Source: [Leptolyngbya] sp. JSC-1 (GTDB lineage Bacteria > Cyanobacteriota > Cyanobacteriia > Elainellales > Elainellaceae). From it: a DNA stretch of 64,000 nt. Under the pieces are notes generated by a model. It made no database searches. It was not told the DNA's origin and saw nothing but the letters and a program-made list of their open reading frames with translations. The position numbers and the translations under genes are program-made. Each line of letters starts with the position of its first letter. Position 1 is the stretch's first letter. The stretch covers positions 310,240-374,239 of the forward strand of contig KL662192.1 in NCBI GenBank assembly GCA_000733415.1, written 5' to 3'. Shown here one piece after another: positions 51,069-60,181 of this stretch.

Positions 51069-51701
51069 ATGATGTACGACACTAAAACTCAGGTTACTGA
51101 GTCTCATTTGACTCAACTACGTCATCATTCAACTAAACAGATTAAGCGTTTTAACATTACCAAAACAGATCTGTTGTTCATTGGATTTTGTGTTGTAGTC
51201 GCTGTTTATCTACTGCTTAAAGATCCGTTGTTGATCACCGTTTTAGGTTGTGCCAGTGTAGTTTTTATTGGTCTATGGCACTTAATTCATGCAGTACCCG
51301 TTTTAGAGAAATATCTGGGTGCAAAGATCCGTTTCTGGCATATTGCATCACTCATTATCACCATTACGGCGTTATTAAATACGTTGGTTGCCCCTGCCCA
51401 TGCCATTTTTTTAAGTGGGTTAGAACAATTCTTTGTCAATCTAGCGCAGCAAACGTCTCAGGCTGGAGGCGCGACCAATACATTAGATGCCAATGTTGTT
51501 GGGTTAATTTTCAATCTGATTCGAGGGGTATTTCTGCTACTCGTTGCTGCTGCTGCTCTATTTGCTTATAACCAGGCCCAGCAGGGAAATGACTGGAGAC
51601 CAATTGTTACTCAGGTAGGATTGGCGTTTGCGATCGTCATTGCCATTGATGTGGTCACGTTTATCTTTGTAGGAAATGGCACAGGAACTGCTGGTGGTTG
51701 A
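51069..51701 (+). CDS. T4SS pilin-like membrane protein (VirB2/TrbC-like candidate)
   Basis: A 210-residue protein with GAGGAA before the start. Two early helices (LLFIGFCVVVAVYLLL; LITVLGCASVVFIGLW) are followed by a third ending in a cleavage-like LVAPAHA. After that comes a mature-like part with two helices (VVGLIFNLIRGVFLLLVAAA; VGLAFAIVIAIDVVTFIFV) separated by a short polar loop. Small size after cleavage and two helices fit VirB2-type pilins. Position just before VirB4 supports this. The long N-terminal part is unusual for a pilin. Confidence 0.55.
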   Translation: MMYDTKTQVTESHLTQLRHHSTKQIKRFNITKTDLLFIGFCVVVAVYLLLKDPLLITVLGCASVVFIGLWHLIHAVPVLEKYLGAKIRFWHIASLIITITALLNTLVAPAHAIFLSGLEQFFVNLAQQTSQAGGATNTLDANVVGLIFNLIRGVFLLLVAAAALFAYNQAQQGNDWRPIVTQVGLAFAIVIAIDVVTFIFVGNGTGTAGG

Positions 51702-51726
51702 TTTGGCAAAGTGAATTGGAATAGCT

Positions 51727-54700
51727 ATGGAACGGGATTTCAATCGAGAATTCATTAAAGTCAATCGAATCTTAGGTAAGCAGGCGAGTATTGGTCCAAT
51801 TCCGGCAGATCAATTGGGTCCTTGGGTTGCCATTGTTGTTCTTTGCTATGTCATCACCAATGGATTCCTTAGTTTGGGTCTGGGTTGGTTTTTTGGAACC
51901 TCATTTTGGTTGATTGTAAGCTGGTGGATTCTGACTGGAAATCAACCTCATCAATTCCTCGATCGCTGGCGCAACCCACCGGGAACCGAATGGTGCAACG
52001 GTAACAATATCTATATTTCGCCCATCCCAAAACAAAGACCAGTTTGGGTTCGCAACCGTTATGGCGATGCAAAGGTCAATATTCGACTGAAACCAGTGCA
52101 GGTGCCAAATCAGTATGGAGGCAAAAGCACGTTTATGCCATTCCAGAATGAACTTAATATCTGCTGCATTGCAGATATCAAAAAAGACGATCGTGAAGTT
52201 GCAGCACTGTTGCTGGAGAAAGGAAAGTCTCAGTACCAGCTTGTGTTTGGATTCCGCATTGCCGGACTACATGATGTGTTGTACGACAGTGGGGTAACTG
52301 CGTTTGCTCATGCAATTGAAGAAGGAATGAAAGAGTTACCCGTTGGGGAACGAATCACCTTTTGCACAGGTTGTTATAGCGATGATGAAGAACGACAAAG
52401 TGAATTGTCTACCCTCGCAGATGATTGTCAATTAAAACCTGTCTCAGTACTAACTCGCAATGAACAATTGCGGGTGCAGCAACTTGCTCAGGGAGGAACC
52501 CGACAAGCATGGCAGCAACTTGCATTCTGTACCTGGACGAGTGATGACGAAGCCGGGACACAGCAAAAAGATTTGGTTGGTAGTTTGATTGAGAGATTAA
52601 GAAAGACAGGCTCCTGGGTCGTGGAGCAAATTACGGGAAATAAACGAATTTACCAAGAAGCATTTTTCAAAAAGCTTTTACTACAAGGATTTCAACAGGG
52701 ATTTATTCAATGGGAACTGTTATTGAATACGAAGGTAGGACTGGAAGTAACTCCCTGTAATGCAGCAGATCTATGGCAGTGGCTCTGGAATCGATTTAAT
52801 CAGGGTGTTGCTCCTCCGATTCCGCAGGTCATTACTCTGAAGGAGACAGAAACAGGACTCGAATTAACTGAAGCCGTGACGACAGACAAACATCTGTGTA
52901 CCTTGCTGATTGAGGGAACGCAGGGGCGTTCTGCCTGTCCAGAACATCGGGGCGATCACGATCGGGTTTATCTGACTGGAAAAGGGAAGGTCTGTGGAGT
53001 GATGACCATGACCGATCCACCGATGGGCTGGACAAGTACCAGAGAACAGTTGAAGTGGCTCTGGAAAATTCTCTCTTCTAGCTATGTGTATGACACTGAA
53101 GCCTGGATTGAGATCAGTCGCAGCAATGACTTTTTTATTCAGGACAACCTGGCACGGCAAGCAAAGCAATCTAAGGCAGCTCGCACTGTTGCGATTACGA
53201 AAGGACAAGGGCGTGATGTAGGAGCTGAAATCAAGCAGGAAGAATCCTTTGAAGCACAGCGTCGTATCTATGAGGGAACTAAAGCTTTACACTGTGCGCC
53301 CGTATTCCTGGTTTATCGTAATAGCACCGAGGAATTAACCCACGCTTGCAATTTACTGGCGAACAGCTTTGAGACGGCGAAAGTAATTCGAGAGCGTCAT
53401 ATTGCCTGGGAAATCTGGCTACAAGCTTTACCCATTACCTGTAAGCGCCTGTTGCATAGCAGTAACTTGAATGAGCGCCGATTGACTCTCGATACGCATA
53501 CGGTGGCAGGCATTATGCCCCTGACAATGCCGAAGGACATTGATCGTCGGGGCGTAGAGTTTCTAACCGGACGTGGGGGCAAGCCTGTTTATATTGATTT
53601 ATTCCATCAACAGATTGGACGGGCATTGGTCACGGGAACCTCTGGCTCCGGCAAGAGTGTGTTGGGCTGGCGGTTTGCCCTAGAAGCATTGGCGAACAAT
53701 ATTCCAGTTGTGGGAATGGATATTTCTTCCAGTGGTAATAGCACATTCAAAACGGCGATCGAACTATTGGGCGATCAGGGTGCGTATTACGATATTTCCA
53801 GCGGCAGCAGTAATTTGTTAGAACCTCCTGACTTGCGACGATTTGATAAGTCGGAGCGCGATCGCCGGATGGAGTCTTGGAAGGATTTTATTCGTCGAGC
53901 ATTAAGTGCGATCGCAATGGGGAAAATCCATAATCCTCATTTAGCGCAACGGGTAGATGCATTGTTAATCAGAGCGTTGGATGTATTTCTGCGTGACCCA
54001 GAAATCATCGCTCGCTACAACCGAGCCTTTGAAATGGGTTGGCGATCGCCCGAATGGCAGCAGATACCAACCCTACCTGACTTCATCAAGTTCTGTACCC
54101 GTGAGCGCTTGAACCTTCGCTCATTTGAGGATTTAGACCGCCATGCGCTAAATCAGATTCAGAGTCAGGTGGGCGCGTTATTGGCTTCGCGGTTAGGGAA
54201 GGCGATCGCCCGTCCCAGCACTTTCTCACCCGAACCTGCAATCAAATTCTTTGCGCTCAGTGGTTTGACCAATGGGCAGGATGCTTATCTGATGGCAATC
54301 AATGCCCATGCTGCCTGTATCCGTAATGCGCTTTCTCATCCACGCAGTTTGTTCATTGGAGACGAGCTATCGGTCTTGCTTCGCAGAGATGGATTTGCCC
54401 AGATTGTCGGGGAGACCTGTGCAACGGGGCGTAAAGACGGTATTGCAGTTCTATTGCTTTCTCAAGATCCAGACACCATTTGTGAATGTTCGGCAGGTTC
54501 GCAAATCATGCAGAACATTAATTACCGAATTACTGGGCGTATTACCAGCAGCGGGATCAACTCTTTTCAAAGGTATCTTGGCTACCCCCCTAACATCATC
54601 AGTCAGAATGCCACAGAAGCTTTTTTGCCTCGTAGCAGCGATCTCTATTCTTGCTGGTTGTTAGAACTAGGTGGTCGCTTCTGGAGGACTCGTTTCTATC

Positions 54701-54972
54701 CAGGTGAATTGATGCTTGCCAGTGTTGCTAACAATCAGGATGAACGGGAGGCACGCGATCGGGTGATGGCACACTATCCTCCCACTCCCAAAGGCAGGCT
54801 ACTAGGGCTAAAAGCATTTGCAGATGAATATATTCCAGCATTGCGGGAAGGCAAAGGGTTCAGTCATATCGGGCAAGGTTTGTTTGTAGAGCAATCGAAG
54901 CGATCGGCACAATTTGAGGATCATCCGAGTGGCTCTGTTGAGCATCATCAACATTCACTTATTGCACGTTAA
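51727..54972 (+). CDS. virB4: T4SS ATPase VirB4 with VirB3-like N-terminal membrane segment
   Basis: This 1081-residue protein powers pilus assembly and DNA transfer. Residues 1-100 contain two close membrane helices (WVAIVVLCYVITNGFLSLGL; GTSFWLIVSWWILTG) as in VirB3/PrgI-like subunits, so VirB3 appears fused to VirB4. The ATPase core has Walker A GTSGSGKS (637-644), Walker B SLFIGDELSVL (D879), and the later DGIAVLLLSQDPD strand typical of VirB4. It lies between the pilin-like gene and the VirB5-like gene. Confidence 0.88.
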   Translation: MERDFNREFIKVNRILGKQASIGPIPADQLGPWVAIVVLCYVITNGFLSLGLGWFFGTSFWLIVSWWILTGNQPHQFLDRWRNPPGTEWCNGNNIYISPIPKQRPVWVRNRYGDAKVNIRLKPVQVPNQYGGKSTFMPFQNELNICCIADIKKDDREVAALLLEKGKSQYQLVFGFRIAGLHDVLYDSGVTAFAHAIEEGMKELPVGERITFCTGCYSDDEERQSELSTLADDCQLKPVSVLTRNEQLRVQQLAQGGTRQAWQQLAFCTWTSDDEAGTQQKDLVGSLIERLRKTGSWVVEQITGNKRIYQEAFFKKLLLQGFQQGFIQWELLLNTKVGLEVTPCNAADLWQWLWNRFNQGVAPPIPQVITLKETETGLELTEAVTTDKHLCTLLIEGTQGRSACPEHRGDHDRVYLTGKGKVCGVMTMTDPPMGWTSTREQLKWLWKILSSSYVYDTEAWIEISRSNDFFIQDNLARQAKQSKAARTVAITKGQGRDVGAEIKQEESFEAQRRIYEGTKALHCAPVFLVYRNSTEELTHACNLLANSFETAKVIRERHIAWEIWLQALPITCKRLLHSSNLNERRLTLDTHTVAGIMPLTMPKDIDRRGVEFLTGRGGKPVYIDLFHQQIGRALVTGTSGSGKSVLGWRFALEALANNIPVVGMDISSSGNSTFKTAIELLGDQGAYYDISSGSSNLLEPPDLRRFDKSERDRRMESWKDFIRRALSAIAMGKIHNPHLAQRVDALLIRALDVFLRDPEIIARYNRAFEMGWRSPEWQQIPTLPDFIKFCTRERLNLRSFEDLDRHALNQIQSQVGALLASRLGKAIARPSTFSPEPAIKFFALSGLTNGQDAYLMAINAHAACIRNALSHPRSLFIGDELSVLLRRDGFAQIVGETCATGRKDGIAVLLLSQDPDTICECSAGSQIMQNINYRITGRITSSGINSFQRYLGYPPNIISQNATEAFLPRSSDLYSCWLLELGGRFWRTRFYPGELMLASVANNQDEREARDRVMAHYPPTPKGRLLGLKAFADEYIPALREGKGFSHIGQGLFVEQSKRSAQFEDHPSGSVEHHQHSLIAR

Positions 54973-54985
54973 GGAGGCATAACTC

Positions 54986-55801
54986 ATGCAACTCAAATGG
55001 ATATTAATTCGATTCCTTGCTTTGTTCTTGGTTTTAGGTGTTGGATCTCTGAACAGTCCGGTACTTGCACGCACCCAAGACGTAGGCAGTGATCCAGTTG
55101 AGGCAGCAATTCAAGATCAGGTGAATGGCAGCAATGTTTATGTTTCCAGTACAGAGAACCAGATTAATGATTTCCTGGGAGATGTTCAAAACTTTGTGCA
55201 GAATGATGTCCTGAGTCCTGTAAATAACTTAATTCAATCGACGCTGGGAGCATTTCAGCTTCCAGATCTGTTTCAACTCTGGAGCCAAATTATGGGAGGT
55301 GCAGCCAGCCGTGATCCAGGGGCTGTTCTGTCTGAAACTCTAGAGAACAAAACCAATGGGCGCAGTTCCTATGGCATTCGGGAAGATCTGAGCAAATACG
55401 TCTTTAGAGCCATGGCTACAGGAGTGGCGGATCAATCCACCTTGAGCCAGGAAGCGCAAAACCAGATGGCTCAGGTGCGGCAATCAACACAGCAGAATAC
55501 ACAAGAAAGTGTGCGATTAGGCGAAGGCTCCCAAGATTTAGACGTGACTCAACAAATTATGCAAAACCTTTCTCAGCAGACTGCTCTTAACAGTCAGGTG
55601 AATGAGCGGGTATTGCAGGAGGCACAACAAGCACGGGTTGATCGAGCGATCGGCAATACATTGTCGGCTCAAACTGCCCGTGAACTCTCAGCGATTACCA
55701 CTGCCGATCGCCGCAAAAATATTTCCGCAGGCAATGCAGCCAGTCAGCAAGGTGGTTTGTTGATGATGCCGGGTGGAGTGACGCTGGGTTCCGATCAATA
55801 G
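54986..55801 (+). CDS. Secreted T4SS component, VirB5/TrbJ-like
   Basis: A 271-residue protein with AAGGAGG before the ATG and a Sec signal peptide (LIRFLALFLVLGVGSLNSPVLA). The mature part is helical and Gln/Asn-rich, with a long coiled region (QEAQNQMAQVRQSTQQNTQE to NEQ/VNERVLQEAQQ), resembling the minor pilus-tip protein VirB5 and its TrbJ relatives. The call rests on signal peptide, helical make-up and position between virB4 and a VirB6-like gene. Confidence 0.6.
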   Translation: MQLKWILIRFLALFLVLGVGSLNSPVLARTQDVGSDPVEAAIQDQVNGSNVYVSSTENQINDFLGDVQNFVQNDVLSPVNNLIQSTLGAFQLPDLFQLWSQIMGGAASRDPGAVLSETLENKTNGRSSYGIREDLSKYVFRAMATGVADQSTLSQEAQNQMAQVRQSTQQNTQESVRLGEGSQDLDVTQQIMQNLSQQTALNSQVNERVLQEAQQARVDRAIGNTLSAQTARELSAITTADRRKNISAGNAASQQGGLLMMPGGVTLGSDQ

Positions 55802-55850
55802 CCCAACTCGAAACAATCGTGATGTCTTTAATGGTTTGATTTGACGGCTA

Positions 55851-56975
55851 ATGCTCATGATGCCCCTGATTGCTCAATCCTTTCCAACTACAGGCGGAGA
55901 ATCCGATGCCCTGGACATTATCACCAGTTCGCTGGAATTGTCCCGTGCCACGGTGGAGTCCTGGAATGCGGTCTGGCTGGTGACGCTAGACCCGCTTGCG
56001 TCTGGGCTCTGGATCGGACTGATTCAATTGGGCATCACTCTTGGAGCTGCCAGCATCCTGTTCATTGCAATGACGACGGGTAAGGAGATCATCGAAAAGC
56101 AGTCCTGGTCAGAGCTAGCTTCGATCTTCATCTGGCCCCTGGTGATTATGATTTTTTTAGGTGCGAATGGCAATGTTTTAGCAGGCACGATCAAGTTTAT
56201 TCGGGGGTTTTCCTATGCTCAGGTGCAGAATGTGTTGCAGCTTCAGGTCGGTGAACTGACCTTTCGAGATGCGATTTCCAATGTGACAATTACTGGTATT
56301 GCTAAGCAGCAACTTGAAAGCCTTTACAGCGAATGCCAGGGCAAAGTTGGTACGGAACTGGTGGAGTGCTGGAACTCAAAGCAAGAGCAGGCACAAGCGA
56401 TTGTCACTGAAGCCGAACGACAGGCGCGATCGCCCTTGGAGCCGTTACGTGCGTTTGGTGATGCATTATGGAATGCATCATTGCCCGGTCAAATTAGCAC
56501 AGCAGTGCGTTTAACAACTGACCCTGGCAGCGTATTTCGAGACACGGCGATTCCCATCATCCGATTTATTCTCTATGCCCTGCAATGGGGATTCGTCAAT
56601 ATTCTGGAAGCGGCACTACTGTTGACTGCATTGTTCGCACCGATCGCGATCGGACTCTCGCTTTTACCGCTGCAAGGTCGCCCGATCTGGGCATGGCTAA
56701 CTGGATTCATCACTTTATTTGGGATTCAACTGGGTTACAACATTGTGGTCGGCTTAACCGCCGTTGTGCTGGTTAAGTCTGGGGCAGAACTGGTGTCGGA
56801 TGTGGCATTTCTCTTTTTCCTCAGCATCTTTGCACCGGGACTAGCGGTTCTGGTCGCGGGTGGTGGTGGCTTTGCGCTTTACAACGGCATTTCATCCAAT
56901 GTGAAAAGTTTGATCGACATTTTCAGTAATGCGATCGGCACAGTCACGAGCATTGCGCTGATACGACGGGGGTAG
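55851..56975 (+). CDS. T4SS polytopic membrane protein, VirB6/TrbL-like
   Basis: A 374-residue inner-membrane protein with about seven helices in two groups, flanking a soluble central region with two cysteines (ECQGKVGTELVECWNSKQEQ). The second group (FVNILEAALLLTALFAPIAIGLSLLPLQGR and later GLAVLVAGGGGFALYNG) has the Gly/Ala-rich character of VirB6/TrbL, the channel subunit of conjugation systems. It is followed after two bases by the VirB8-like gene. Confidence 0.72.
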   Translation: MLMMPLIAQSFPTTGGESDALDIITSSLELSRATVESWNAVWLVTLDPLASGLWIGLIQLGITLGAASILFIAMTTGKEIIEKQSWSELASIFIWPLVIMIFLGANGNVLAGTIKFIRGFSYAQVQNVLQLQVGELTFRDAISNVTITGIAKQQLESLYSECQGKVGTELVECWNSKQEQAQAIVTEAERQARSPLEPLRAFGDALWNASLPGQISTAVRLTTDPGSVFRDTAIPIIRFILYALQWGFVNILEAALLLTALFAPIAIGLSLLPLQGRPIWAWLTGFITLFGIQLGYNIVVGLTAVVLVKSGAELVSDVAFLFFLSIFAPGLAVLVAGGGGFALYNGISSNVKSLIDIFSNAIGTVTSIALIRRG

Positions 56976-56977
56976 TC

Positions 56978-57703
56978 ATGCAAATTAAACGACTTCAAGC
57001 TCCACTTCTACCTGAGGCAAAGAATTTGCTGGCAGTGTGTTTCATCTGCCTGACTGCCTTTAACAGCTTGATTTTTGTTTTGACCTTATTTACTGCTTTT
57101 CGAGTGAACCGAATTGCCGAAAGGAAGACAACCTTTGCTCAATTGGTGAATGGTGAAACGATTTATGTCTCAGAGCAGGAGCGGAATTGGCGCTATCCAT
57201 CAGTAATTCAGAAGGTTGTGAGTGATTGGACGACCTTGACCTTTAATTGGGATGACAAACTCCCTGGCACGGATGAACAAGATCAAGGAATTCGCGTTGG
57301 CAATAACAAACGCATTCCGACGAATACCTGGTTTGCTTCTCTCCTGATGGAGGCGGAGTTTGCAAAGGCATCGCTGCCCAAGATCGCTGAATTAGTTCCA
57401 CCTGCATTTTTTTCGGGGCAGATTCGTAGCACGACGATTATTTCCTACGTGTCAGAACCGCGAGAAATTCGACCTGGAGAATGGGAAGTGGATTTGGTGG
57501 CGACACGGGTGTTAATTGATCGAACCACGGGTAGAGATGAACGAATTCCCTTCAACCGCACATTTACGTTGCAAGCAGTGGAGGTACCGCGATCGCCTCT
57601 CGGAGCCGATGCGCCTCTGGTAGAACGCAAAATCTACGAAATGCGTGCTGCGGGATTGCAAATCAACCGAATTGTCGAGTTTAACCCCCAGCAACAGCGG
57701 TAG
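56978..57703 (+). CDS. T4SS VirB8-like inner-membrane protein
   Basis: A 241-residue protein with a short cytoplasmic N-terminus, one helix (LAVCFICLTAFNSLIFVLTLFTAF) and a periplasmic domain of about 180 residues whose strands (STTIISYVSEPREIRPGEWEV, FTLQAVEVPR, NRIVEF) fit the VirB8/TrbF NTF2-like fold. VirB8 nucleates assembly of the core complex. Placement between the VirB6-like and VirB10-like genes matches the usual order. Confidence 0.7.
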   Translation: MQIKRLQAPLLPEAKNLLAVCFICLTAFNSLIFVLTLFTAFRVNRIAERKTTFAQLVNGETIYVSEQERNWRYPSVIQKVVSDWTTLTFNWDDKLPGTDEQDQGIRVGNNKRIPTNTWFASLLMEAEFAKASLPKIAELVPPAFFSGQIRSTTIISYVSEPREIRPGEWEVDLVATRVLIDRTTGRDERIPFNRTFTLQAVEVPRSPLGADAPLVERKIYEMRAAGLQINRIVEFNPQQQR

Positions 57704-57719
57704 TGCAGCGAGGATGATC

Positions 57720-59399
57720 ATGACGAATGCGAATCGGCAGTTTGAATCCCATGAGTTTGATGAGGTGTCTGAGGCATTTTCCAACCCGACTCATCATTCA
57801 AATGGAAATGGCAAAACTTCTACAACATCAGTCCAACACGACTTGGAAGCTGATGATGACCTGACTCCAGAGGAGGAACAGCAGCTAGCGGGTTTTAATC
57901 CTGCCACTCCGCAGTTAATTTCAGAAGAATATCGACTGAAGCAAGACCAAGAAAGTGCAGTAGAGCGTCCACTGGCAGAACGTGCCAGCATTCGATTGGG
58001 TTCTGTCGTGGCAGTGGTTGGAACCGTGATGGGAGCCGGAGCTGTCTTGTGGTTTGGCTTCCTTCAACCCCGCCCACCAGCTCGACAAGTTACTCAGTCG
58101 CCCACCCCGACACCTTCAACTCCGCCAACGTTTGATGAGACGGCTGAACTGAAAAGCCGTCTAGCGTTCCAGGATCAGCAGCAACAACTCCAGCCTGAAT
58201 CTGCCGCTAGATCTCAATCTCCAGCCCCATCCAGACCTGTGGCTTCGAGGTCAACGGCTCCAGCGCCGACTCCGGCTGCGGTATCTCCTCCTATCACAGC
58301 CTCTCGACCAGACCCAGTGATTGTAAGATCACCTGTTACTCCGCCAGAGAGGATTCAACCTATCGAAAGAATCGATCCGTTTCAGCGTTGGGCACAACTG
58401 GCAAATGTTGGACAATTGCGAGTCAGTCCCGGTGCAATGGAGCCTTCGAGAACAGCTTCCAATGATCGACCTGGTGCTCAGTCTAATCCATCGGCATCAG
58501 CGACTCAGCAAAACCCGGTTATTCCCGTAGTCTCTATTGGTAGGACGGAAACGGACTCATCTAGCCTGACAACCAGTTCTGACATGGTTCCTAACCCCTT
58601 TGGGGTGGCTTCGCCTACAGAATTGCGTTCCACGTTGAGTGCTGACATGACTCCTGGCATGATTGGCATTCTGAACCGTACTCCGGCGGGACAGCTTGAT
58701 GGACAAATGGGTGGCTTCAGGGAAGTCGCGCTCGGAACGTTCACTAAAGCCAGGGTGATTATGCCGATGATTTGGGATGAGGGTAGCAATAATTCCACAG
58801 GTGGTACAGCATCTGCCCAAGAAAATCGCTTTGCCGTAGAGTTGGTTGAAGATATGAAAGCCACCAATGGCACAGTGGCACTCCCTGCGGGTACGGTTTT
58901 AGTGATTCGCACTAGTGCTGTAGGGCGAGGTAATAATTTAGTGTCGGCAAGTGCGATCGCCATTGTGTACCGCGATCGCTTTGGTCAAATTCGTCAGCAA
59001 ACCTTACCACCTGACAGCCTTCAGATTCGGGGGCAAGACAATCGACCATTAATAGCCCAAAAGCTCAACGATGTGGGACCTGATATCGCTCGCCAAGACC
59101 TGTTGACAGGGTTACTCAGCAGCTTGGGTCGGGTGGGAACGATTATCAATCAACCTCGCACCCAGTCCAGCACCACCACATCAGGAGGTAACTTTAATCA
59201 GAGCGTGATCACTTCGAGTGCCGAACCTCAGATTTGGGCGGCTGCACTGGAAGGCTTGTTCAATCCCATTGCTGAACGGCTATCTCGCCGCTCTGACCAA
59301 ACGATGCAAGAACTCTTGCAGCGACCCAATGTGCAGTTTGTTCCTGAAGGAACCGAAGTTTCTGTGGTGGTAAATAGCTTTTTGAGGGTAGACCGATGA
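57720..59399 (+). CDS. virB10: T4SS VirB10/TrbI-like channel protein
   Basis: About 559 residues from an ATG at 57720, with AGCGAGG six bases upstream; the frame from 57645 overlaps the previous gene. It has a cytoplasmic acidic part, one helix (SVVAVVGTVMGAGAVLWFGF), a long Pro/Ser/Thr-rich periplasmic linker and a C-terminal barrel domain with motifs RTPAGQLDGQM..., VALPAGTVLVIRTSAVGRGN and VPEGTEVSVVVNSF. These are typical of VirB10/TrbI, which spans from inner to outer membrane and transmits ATP-driven conformational change. It overlaps the VirB9-like gene by four bases. Confidence 0.82.
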   Translation: MTNANRQFESHEFDEVSEAFSNPTHHSNGNGKTSTTSVQHDLEADDDLTPEEEQQLAGFNPATPQLISEEYRLKQDQESAVERPLAERASIRLGSVVAVVGTVMGAGAVLWFGFLQPRPPARQVTQSPTPTPSTPPTFDETAELKSRLAFQDQQQQLQPESAARSQSPAPSRPVASRSTAPAPTPAAVSPPITASRPDPVIVRSPVTPPERIQPIERIDPFQRWAQLANVGQLRVSPGAMEPSRTASNDRPGAQSNPSASATQQNPVIPVVSIGRTETDSSSLTTSSDMVPNPFGVASPTELRSTLSADMTPGMIGILNRTPAGQLDGQMGGFREVALGTFTKARVIMPMIWDEGSNNSTGGTASAQENRFAVELVEDMKATNGTVALPAGTVLVIRTSAVGRGNNLVSASAIAIVYRDRFGQIRQQTLPPDSLQIRGQDNRPLIAQKLNDVGPDIARQDLLTGLLSSLGRVGTIINQPRTQSSTTTSGGNFNQSVITSSAEPQIWAAALEGLFNPIAERLSRRSDQTMQELLQRPNVQFVPEGTEVSVVVNSFLRVDR

Positions 59400-60181
59400 G
59401 ACGATTCCCCACTCTAACCTTAGTTAGCACAGCATTATGGATTGGTTTAGTATGTCCTGGGCTGCCCGTTCAGGCACAAACGTCAGCCTATCAAGTCGTC
59501 GATCGCACCAGAGCGACCACCAGTGCGGTTCAAGTTCAGGTGGCTCCTGGACGGGCAACCTCGATTAGTTTTAGCCAGACGGATGAGACGATCGCCTATA
59601 TCCTGTTGGCAGATGCCTCGCGGGTAGTCTACAGCACGGATGTTGAGTTAGAGACTGGGCGGGCAAAAACTATTTTCTTGAGAGTGATTCAACCACTGCG
59701 CTTTCCGGGAGCGACCACTGCACCTGTAACTAACCTGATGGTACAAACGATAGATGCTAGAGGGCAGAATCGGCTCTACACGTTTGATATTGTTCATAGC
59801 AGCAATCCGCGTTATGTCGGTGTTCAGATTTTGCCTGCGATCGCGCGTGCACAACCTTCTCCCGTTGTTGGTAACCTCAATCTAACTCCTGGCAGGATTC
59901 AAACTGGGTTAAGCATTGCCATTATGCGAGGCTACACGTCGGTTGATGATTCCATTGTTGCTAAAGTGCGTCAGCTTCTGGAACTGATACGAACTGAAAA
60001 TATGACAGCTTCGGAAGCAGCCCAATCAGTTGGGATTCCGTTGGAGGTACTTACAGAGTTGGAACGGCTTTCGCAGGAAGAGCAACCGACTCGGTCTGTT
60101 TGGAGAGTCATTACCCTAGAACCTCCATCTTCCTCTCAATTCATTGCTGTCGCGAAAAGCGGGAGAATAGATAAAGAATAA
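59396..60181 (+). CDS. T4SS secreted component, VirB9/TrbG-like candidate
   Basis: A 261-residue exported protein with a signal peptide (ALWIGLVCPGLPVQAQ) and a beta-rich N-terminal half (VQVQVAPGRATSISFSQTDE, RLYTFDIVHSS) resembling VirB9 N-domains, which bind VirB10 beneath the outer membrane. The usual VirB9 C-terminal domain is not evident; instead there is a helical segment (VRQLLELIRTENMTASEAAQ). It is translationally coupled to the VirB10-like gene and overlaps the convergent CHAT-operon gene by 41 bases. Confidence 0.58.
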   Translation: MRRFPTLTLVSTALWIGLVCPGLPVQAQTSAYQVVDRTRATTSAVQVQVAPGRATSISFSQTDETIAYILLADASRVVYSTDVELETGRAKTIFLRVIQPLRFPGATTAPVTNLMVQTIDARGQNRLYTFDIVHSSNPRYVGVQILPAIARAQPSPVVGNLNLTPGRIQTGLSIAIMRGYTSVDDSIVAKVRQLLELIRTENMTASEAAQSVGIPLEVLTELERLSQEEQPTRSVWRVITLEPPSSSQFIAVAKSGRIDKE

